NCBI GenBank assembly: GCA_029975915.1 | Contig: JARKOC010000058.1 | Span: forward strand, 1 to 64,000 | DNA: 64,000 bases | Direction: 5' to 3' | Origin: Bryobacteraceae bacterium | GTDB taxonomy: Bacteria; Acidobacteriota; Terriglobia; Bryobacterales; Bryobacteraceae | In this document: positions 59,069-64,000 of the stretch, piece by piece | Layout: each line of letters opens with the position of its first letter | Numbering within the stretch: the first letter of the stretch is position 1 | Position numbers and translations under genes: made by a program | Notes under the pieces: generated by a model | The model's database searches: none | What the model was told of the DNA's origin: nothing | The model's input: the letters and a program-made list of their open reading frames with translations, nothing else

Positions 59069-60856
59069 ATGGCGCTGCTGCTCAGTTCGTTCGACATCAC
59101 GAAGCAATACGGGGTGAAGCCGCTGTTCACCCGGATTTCCCTGGCTGTCAACGAAGGTGAGCGGCATGGACTGATCGGTCCAAATGGGGCAGGGAAATCA
59201 ACCCTGCTGAAGATTCTGGCAGGTCTGGAAACGGCAGACACGGGCGAGGTGTCGCTGCGCAAGGGCGCCCGGCTGGTTTACGTCGAGCAGGATCCGGAGT
59301 TCGATCCGTCGCTGACCGTGGCGCAGGTGGCGGGGTCGATTGCCCACCCTGAGGCCGTCGTGCAGGCGCTGCTGGGACAGGCGGGGTTCGAAAACCCGGA
59401 CGTGGTGGCCGGCACGTTGTCGGGAGGATGGCGCAAACGTCTGGCGCTGGTGCGTGGACTTGCGGCCATGCCAGATCTTCTGCTGCTTGACGAACCAACC
59501 AACCATCTGGATATCCAGGGTATCCAATGGCTCGAACGAACCATCGCCGCGGCGCCGTTCGCCTCCATCACGATCAGCCACGACCGGTACTTCCTCGAAA
59601 ACGTCGCCACGCACATGATGGAACTGAACAAGGCCTATCCCGACGGCTTGTTCAAAGTCGCCGGCAACTACAGTGATTTCCTCGAAAAGCGGGAGGCTTG
59701 GCAGGAGGCCCAGGCGAAGATGCTGGAGGGCCTTGCCGCGCGTGTGCGCCGGGAAGTGGCCTGGCTGAGACGAGGCGCGAAGGCGCGGACGCGCAAATCC
59801 AAGGCGAGGCTTGAATCAGCGGCGGCGATGATCCGCCAACTCGACGAGATGGAACAGCGCGGCCGAACCTCGACTGCAGCCATCGATTTCACCGCCAGCG
59901 ACCGGAAGACCAAACGGCTGATCGAACTTGAATCGGCGGCATGCGAGATCGGCGGGAAAAAACTGTTCGAGGGGGTAAACCTGGTTCTGGCGCCTGGCCG
60001 GCGGCTTGGCCTGGCAGGAGCCAATGGCAGCGGCAAGACGACGTTTCTCCAGATGTTGCGGGGGGCCATCGCGCCATGCGAAGGGTCCATCAAACGGGCT
60101 GAACACCTGAAGATCGTTTACTTCGATCAAAACAGGGAGCGGTTCGAGCCATCCCTGACGCTGCAACGGGCGCTTGCGCCGGAGGGCGATGCCGTCCTCT
60201 ATCAGGGCCGCCCGATCCATGTGAATGCCTGGGCGCGGCGGTTTTTGTTCCGCGAGGAGCAACTTACGCAGCCGGTCGGATCGCTATCGGGTGGCGAACG
60301 GGCGAGGATTCACATCGCCAAACTGATGCTTGAAGAGGCGGATGTCCTGCTGCTGGATGAGCCGACAAACGATCTGGATCTGGCCACGCTGGAAGTGCTT
60401 GAAGACAGTCTGCTGGAGTTCACAGGGTCGCTTGTGCTTGTCACCCACGACCGTTATCTGCTGGAACGAGTGACATCGGCGATCCTTGGACTGGACGGTC
60501 AAGGACGAGCCGGGCTTTTCGCGGATTTGAGCCAGTGGGAAGCCTGGCTCGAAGAAAGGCGGGCGGAACGAAGTCAGGCTGGCCGGCCCGCTGCGAGACC
60601 GGAAGCGGAAAATGCAAAGGCGTCAGCAAGCAAGAAGCGGCTCTCTTATCTCGAACAGCGCGAGTATGACGGCATGGAGGAACGGATCATGTCGGCCGAA
60701 CAACGGGTGAAGGAGTGCGACAAGGCATTGCACGCACCCGAGACCGTCTCCGACCCGGTGCGCCTGGATGTGTGCTATCGCGATCTCCAGCAGGCGCAGG
60801 CCGAGGTGGAAGCGCTGTACGCGCGCTGGGCGGAGTTGGAAGCAAAGCTGAACTGA
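59069..60856 (+). CDS. uup: ABC-F ATPase, Uup-like
   Basis: A 595-residue soluble protein with two ATP-binding cassettes. Cassette 1: LIGPNGAGKST, TLSGGWRKRLALVR, LLLLDEPTNHLD. Cassette 2: LAGANGSGKTT, SLSGGERARIHIAK, LLLDEPTNDLD. The linker between them is helical (AWLRRGAKARTRKSKARL), and a charged C-terminal coiled coil (LSYLEQREYDGMEERI) matches the Uup subgroup, which acts on ribosomes or DNA-transposition stability. No membrane part, so it is not a transporter. ATG 59069; divergent from comF. Confidence 0.9.
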   Translation: MALLLSSFDITKQYGVKPLFTRISLAVNEGERHGLIGPNGAGKSTLLKILAGLETADTGEVSLRKGARLVYVEQDPEFDPSLTVAQVAGSIAHPEAVVQALLGQAGFENPDVVAGTLSGGWRKRLALVRGLAAMPDLLLLDEPTNHLDIQGIQWLERTIAAAPFASITISHDRYFLENVATHMMELNKAYPDGLFKVAGNYSDFLEKREAWQEAQAKMLEGLAARVRREVAWLRRGAKARTRKSKARLESAAAMIRQLDEMEQRGRTSTAAIDFTASDRKTKRLIELESAACEIGGKKLFEGVNLVLAPGRRLGLAGANGSGKTTFLQMLRGAIAPCEGSIKRAEHLKIVYFDQNRERFEPSLTLQRALAPEGDAVLYQGRPIHVNAWARRFLFREEQLTQPVGSLSGGERARIHIAKLMLEEADVLLLDEPTNDLDLATLEVLEDSLLEFTGSLVLVTHDRYLLERVTSAILGLDGQGRAGLFADLSQWEAWLEERRAERSQAGRPAARPEAENAKASASKKRLSYLEQREYDGMEERIMSAEQRVKECDKALHAPETVSDPVRLDVCYRDLQQAQAEVEALYARWAELEAKLN

Positions 60857-60871
60857 GATCGGGCGGGCGTT

Positions 60872-61501
60872 TTACTGGAACTGTTCGCGGAATCTCTCGA
60901 ATTCCGCGCGCAGGGCGCGCAGTTCAGCTTCGAGATTTTCCACGCGTTCGGCCAGATCGGCCGGGCCGGCTTGTGCAGGCGCCGGGGGCCGATCGGCGGT
61001 CCACTCCGGCTCGCCGCCCAGAAGTTGGGCCCAGCGCGGCTCTTTCATCCCTTGCAGCCGCGGCAATAGCTTCACAAGTGGCTGTTCCTCTCGCGATTCG
61101 AGACGGTGAAGAGTATGCTCGACGGCCAAGTTGTCGTCGAATACATGGAGGCGGGCAGCCCGCTCACGCAGTTCCGCGACGGTCTGGGGTCCGCGAAGCA
61201 TTAGCACTGCCATGACGGCCAGTTCGCCGCGAGTGAAGTTGAACGACTCGCCCAAACGGTGCCGGTATTTTTCGACGCGGCTGCCCGATTCGTGGACGAA
61301 AACAGCCAGTTGCTTCCCGCGCAAGGCTTCCAGAGCTTCCAAGACCGCACTATCTACATACCCCGTGACGGGCTCGCGATTGGTCTTCTGATTACAGGCG
61401 TTGACCAGCGAATTGAGCGACATCGGGTAGTAGTCCGGCGTCGTCATGTCCTTTTCGATCAGCGTGCCGAGTACGCGGACCTCGACGGCGTTGAGTTCCA
61501 T
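60872..61501 (-). CDS. YceH family (DUF480/UPF0502) protein
   Basis: A 209-residue protein of the YceH group. Two winged-helix repeats are recognisable: MELNAVEVRVLGTLIEKDMT, then YYPMSLNSLVNACNQKTNREP, and FNFTRGELAVMAVLMLRGPQT. A C-terminal coiled coil follows (LAERVENLEAELRALRAEF). Function unassigned. ATG 61501 fits the family N-terminus. Confidence 0.88.
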   Translation of the reverse strand: MELNAVEVRVLGTLIEKDMTTPDYYPMSLNSLVNACNQKTNREPVTGYVDSAVLEALEALRGKQLAVFVHESGSRVEKYRHRLGESFNFTRGELAVMAVLMLRGPQTVAELRERAARLHVFDDNLAVEHTLHRLESREEQPLVKLLPRLQGMKEPRWAQLLGGEPEWTADRPPAPAQAGPADLAERVENLEAELRALRAEFERFREQFQ

Positions 61502-61579
61502 GCTGCTCTTAGCTTCCCACCCTGGCCGGTTCGCGCGCAAAACCCTGTCCGCAACTGTGCTGTCATGGAATTGTAATAA

Positions 61580-62227
61580 ATGCGCATCACCTCTCTCGCC
61601 CTCACGTTCGCACTGTGCGCGATCCCGGCAGCCGCAGAGGACGACTTCGGCCTATTGCACATTATGAACGGGAACATTGAACTCAACGGGAAATCGACGC
61701 TGCAGATCCACACGAGGGTCAGGACGTACCACGAAAGCAGCCAGTTTTTCCAGTTCCGGGCGGGGCCCATCTACATGCACGCCTTCTCACCGCGCGTCCT
61801 GGGACTGGCCGGGTACTACTTCATGTCCCAAGACAGCGAGGATAAGCCTGCCAATACCGTGACTCACCGCATTTGGACGGGGCCGCAGTTCAGGGTTCTG
61901 GAGGAAAAGCGCTGGGCCATTGACACGCGCCATCTTGCGGAGCGGTTTGTGGTGATGGGTAAGGACGACTTCACCCGGCTTCGCAACCGCGCGATGTTGA
62001 TCTATCGCAACGGCCGGCTGCAGCCGTTCACCAGCTTCGAGGCGTTGGTGCAGAATGGCGACTGGTATGAGCGGCACGCCGCAGGGGTGCAAATTGCGAC
62101 ACAAAACCAGGTGAGTTATTCGATCAGCTATGAATACCGCGCTTCACCCACGGGGCGTGGCATCCATCTGATCGCCACGACGATTCAGTTCCGGGCCTTC
62201 CGCTTGGGTCCCCCCCACATCGACTAG
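61580..62227 (+). CDS. Exported DUF2490-type protein
   Basis: A 215-residue protein with signal peptide MRITSLALTFALCAIPAAAE. The mature chain alternates aromatic and polar residues in beta strands (FFQFRAGPIYMHAFS, RHLAERFVVMG, RLQPFTSFEALVQ), typical of a small outer-membrane barrel of the DUF2490 type, and it ends with an aromatic-rich strand (TIQFRAFRLG). Function unknown. It converges on the exported hydrolase at 62.2 kb. Confidence 0.75.
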   Translation: MRITSLALTFALCAIPAAAEDDFGLLHIMNGNIELNGKSTLQIHTRVRTYHESSQFFQFRAGPIYMHAFSPRVLGLAGYYFMSQDSEDKPANTVTHRIWTGPQFRVLEEKRWAIDTRHLAERFVVMGKDDFTRLRNRAMLIYRNGRLQPFTSFEALVQNGDWYERHAAGVQIATQNQVSYSISYEYRASPTGRGIHLIATTIQFRAFRLGPPHID

Positions 62228-62236
62228 GAGCCGCCA

Positions 62237-63067
62237 CTAATGGGTTTCGAAGACGGCTAAGACGGCGAAATGGTCTGAGGGAAAAAGTGGCGGCCGCCGA
62301 TCGTCGATAGTCTGCGCCTTCGACACCTTCCAGGGAGCGTTGAACAGAATCCAATCGATACGCGCCTGCCCGGGGGTCCCTTTGAAGCCATGGAAGGTGC
62401 CCTCGGGGCCCGATTTTTCGGAGGCCGCTGTCCAGGCGTCCTTCAGAATGGCGGTCAACTCGGCATAGGGGGGCGTGCCGGAGCCGGTATTGAAGTCGCC
62501 TGTGAGGACGACTGGCAGCTTTTCCTTTCGTGACTCGATCCACCGTCTAATGACGCGCGCACTGTTCAAGCGGGCCTCGTCATCCTCACGGCGGTGGGCG
62601 AAGTGAGTGTTCACAAAGAGGAACCGCAAGCCAGATTTCGTCCTGAAGACACCCCATGTGGCCATGCGCGGCAGGCTCATGTTCCAGGCGATGGAACCAG
62701 GCTCGGAAGGCGTTTCGCTCAACCAAAAGTTGCCTGAATCCTCGAGCGTTAGCGCAGCTTTGCGATAGAAGACGCCCATATGCTCGTCTTGGTCGTTGCC
62801 GCGGCGGCTGATGCCAAACCACGCATATTCCGGCAGCCGGGCCACGATGTCATCGCCCTGGCGCTTGAAAAGTTCCTGGGTGCCCATGACGTCGGGCGCG
62901 TACTTTTTGACAGTCTCCGCGAAGAAGTCGCGGCGGTTTTCCCAGATGTTCTCGCCGTCCTGCGAGGAAGGCATTCTGACATTGAAGGACATGACGCGCA
63001 GCGTCTCAGCCGCGCAGGGCAACAGGGCCAGAAGGCCCCCTGCGAGGATCAGCTTGTGAAGTCTCAT
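62237..63067 (-). CDS. Exported endonuclease/exonuclease/phosphatase-family hydrolase
   Basis: A 276-residue protein with signal peptide MRLHKLILAGGLLALLPCAA. The EEP fold motifs are LRVMSFNVRM, PDVMGTQELFKRQ (metal Glu), VNTHFAHRR, VVLTGDFNTGSGTPPY and PSDHFAVLAVFE (catalytic His). Such exported EEP enzymes may cleave nucleic acids or phospholipid/inositol phosphates; the substrate is unknown. Its start is 19 bases from the divergent epimerase gene. Confidence 0.85.
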   Translation of the reverse strand: MRLHKLILAGGLLALLPCAAETLRVMSFNVRMPSSQDGENIWENRRDFFAETVKKYAPDVMGTQELFKRQGDDIVARLPEYAWFGISRRGNDQDEHMGVFYRKAALTLEDSGNFWLSETPSEPGSIAWNMSLPRMATWGVFRTKSGLRFLFVNTHFAHRREDDEARLNSARVIRRWIESRKEKLPVVLTGDFNTGSGTPPYAELTAILKDAWTAASEKSGPEGTFHGFKGTPGQARIDWILFNAPWKVSKAQTIDDRRPPLFPSDHFAVLAVFETH

Positions 63068-63071
63068 CCGT

Positions 63072-63077
63072 TATAGA
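63072..63077 (+). promoter_or_regulatory. -10 box TATAGA of the AGE-family gene
   Basis: TATAGA ends 9 bases before ATG 63087, inside a 19-bp divergent gap. A ribosome site is absent, suggesting a leaderless or short-leader mRNA. Confidence 0.4.
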
Positions 63078-63086
63078 ATCGCACGC

Positions 63087-64000
63087 ATGGAATGGAAGCG
63101 CACCACACCCGCCTTGCTCCTGCTTGTGTCCCTCGGATGGGTCCGGGCGGCTCCGCCGGAGAGCTACATCCCGGCGCTGAAGGCGACGCTGGAAAGCAAC
63201 ATCCTCGACTTCTGGCTCTCCCGGTCGCTGGACATGAAGAATGGCGGATATAAGATCCGCTTCGGTCCCAACGGCGAGGATCAAGGCGATGGGCCCAAGG
63301 CTCTGATCACTCAATCACGAAATGTCTGGCTCTTTGCGCGGGCGGCGAGGGCCGGCTACGGGGACCGGAAGAAACTGCTGGCCGCGGCCGACCACGGCTA
63401 CAGGTTCATCACCACGAAGATGTGGAACTCCAAGTTTGGCGGGTTCGCCTGGTCAGTGGATGCCACGGGGAATCAGAGGATCCAGCCGAAGATCCACATG
63501 TACGCGCAGTCGTTCGCCCTCTATGCGATTTCGGAGTTTGCGATGGCCTCAGGCCGCAAGGATGTGCTGGATTTCGCGGTCAAGTTCTTCAACCTGCTCG
63601 AGGCGAAGGCCCACGACAAGGAGTACGGGGGCTACACCGAGTTTTTCAATGAGGATTGGAGTCCGGGCGAAGGACAGAACTACATGTCGGCGCCGGCAGC
63701 GTACAAGCTCATGAACACGCACCTCCATCTGATGGAGGCGATGACCACGTTCTACCGGGCTTCGAAACTGCCGCTGGCGAGGACGCGCCTGATCGAACTG
63801 ATGTCGATCGAAAGCAATGCGGTCGTCCGGAAGTCCATCACCGCGTGCACCGACCAGTACAGGCGCGATTGGACACCGGTTCTCGACGGACCGGCCGCGC
63901 GGGTCAGCTACGGCCACGACCTAGAGAACATCTGGCTGCTCGCCGATGCAGCCGACGCTGCCGGATTGCCCGTCGCGCCGTATATCGACTTGTTCCGCGA
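63087..64000 (+). CDS. AGE-family (N-acylglucosamine 2-epimerase-like) protein, partial
   Basis: The first 304 codons of an exported protein; it continues past the right edge. Signal peptide TTPALLLLVSLGWVRAAPP. The (alpha/alpha)6-barrel signature of AGE/cellobiose 2-epimerases is visible: KALITQSRNVWLFARAARAG, GGFAWSVDATG, HMYAQSFALYAISEFAMASG, NTHLHLMEAMTTFYRAS and SYGHDLENIWLLADAADAAG (catalytic His region). It would epimerise a sugar or oligosaccharide at C2. Export is unusual for this family. Confidence 0.82.
   Translation, partial: MEWKRTTPALLLLVSLGWVRAAPPESYIPALKATLESNILDFWLSRSLDMKNGGYKIRFGPNGEDQGDGPKALITQSRNVWLFARAARAGYGDRKKLLAAADHGYRFITTKMWNSKFGGFAWSVDATGNQRIQPKIHMYAQSFALYAISEFAMASGRKDVLDFAVKFFNLLEAKAHDKEYGGYTEFFNEDWSPGEGQNYMSAPAAYKLMNTHLHLMEAMTTFYRASKLPLARTRLIELMSIESNAVVRKSITACTDQYRRDWTPVLDGPAARVSYGHDLENIWLLADAADAAGLPVAPYIDLFR

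Overview
The window looks like chromosome from a soil Acidobacteriota bacterium of the Bryobacterales / Candidatus Solibacter type. This is an inference from gene content. The signs are a very large TonB-receptor-like protein with an N-terminal carboxypeptidase-regulatory domain, many exported carbohydrate-active enzymes, Tat-exported sugar enzymes, an Rhs fragment, high GC throughout, and many start codons with no Shine-Dalgarno sequence but a -10-like box right in front of them. No plasmid or phage backbone is visible. Mobile or decayed DNA is limited to a broken IS110 copy, an Rhs tail and remnants of a class IIL restriction-modification gene.

Layout. 0.2-4.1 kb: exported catalase-peroxidase katG divergent from an OxyR-type regulator, then a secreted Lys/Ala-rich repeat protein. 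4.1-7.3 kb: a tiny ferredoxin-fold-like protein, a TrmJ-like RNA methyltransferase, and an ECF sigma factor / membrane protein / secreted protein operon. 7.3-12.0 kb: C- and N-terminal remnants of an MmeI-like gene on either side of an intact GPH-type sugar transporter, then a secreted pentein (agmatine-deiminase fold). 12.1-15.5 kb: a nickel/cobalt ECF importer (CbiO, NikL-like, NikK-like, CbiM, CbiQ), closed by tRNA-Glu(UUC). 15.8-29.0 kb: a GH88 hydrolase, a divergent membrane pyrophosphatase, an FHA-GAF-SpoIIE phosphatase, a Tat-exported FucI-like isomerase and a PHP hydrolase, an exported DSD1-type PLP enzyme, and an SDR/DUF2867 protein. 29.5-37.0 kb: the TonB-receptor-like protein with a strong terminator, a UroD-like protein, a CE15 glucuronoyl esterase and an exported amidohydrolase. 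37.1-40.2 kb: degenerate IS110, a TonB_C-domain exported protein, and an Rhs tip with an HExxH metallopeptidase tail. 40.1-44.9 kb: divergent GH95 and GH92 glycosidases. 44.9-50.7 kb: five co-directional genes encoding two complete two-component systems and a lipoprotein. 50.8-56.7 kb: ceramidase-like enzyme, altronate/galactarate dehydratase-type protein, exported HIT protein, GT39 glycosyltransferase and a DapA-family aldolase. 56.9-64.0 kb: infC, HNH nuclease, ComF, ABC-F ATPase, YceH, DUF2490 protein, exported EEP hydrolase and a partial AGE-family epimerase.

The main theme is degradation of plant or microbial polysaccharides. GH88 and CE15 act on uronic-acid linkages, GH95 and GH92 on fucose and mannose, the TonB-receptor-like protein and GPH carrier would take up products, and the UxaA-type dehydratase plus DapA-type aldolase fit hexuronate/aldonate breakdown. 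The genes are dispersed rather than packed into one locus.

The most unusual items are the Rhs metallopeptidase tail with an overlapping exported TonB_C-domain gene in the position expected for immunity, the secreted pentein, the split MmeI-like gene, the five-gene double two-component operon, a ComF gene with no standard start codon, and a recurring -10-box-to-start arrangement suggesting leaderless transcription.
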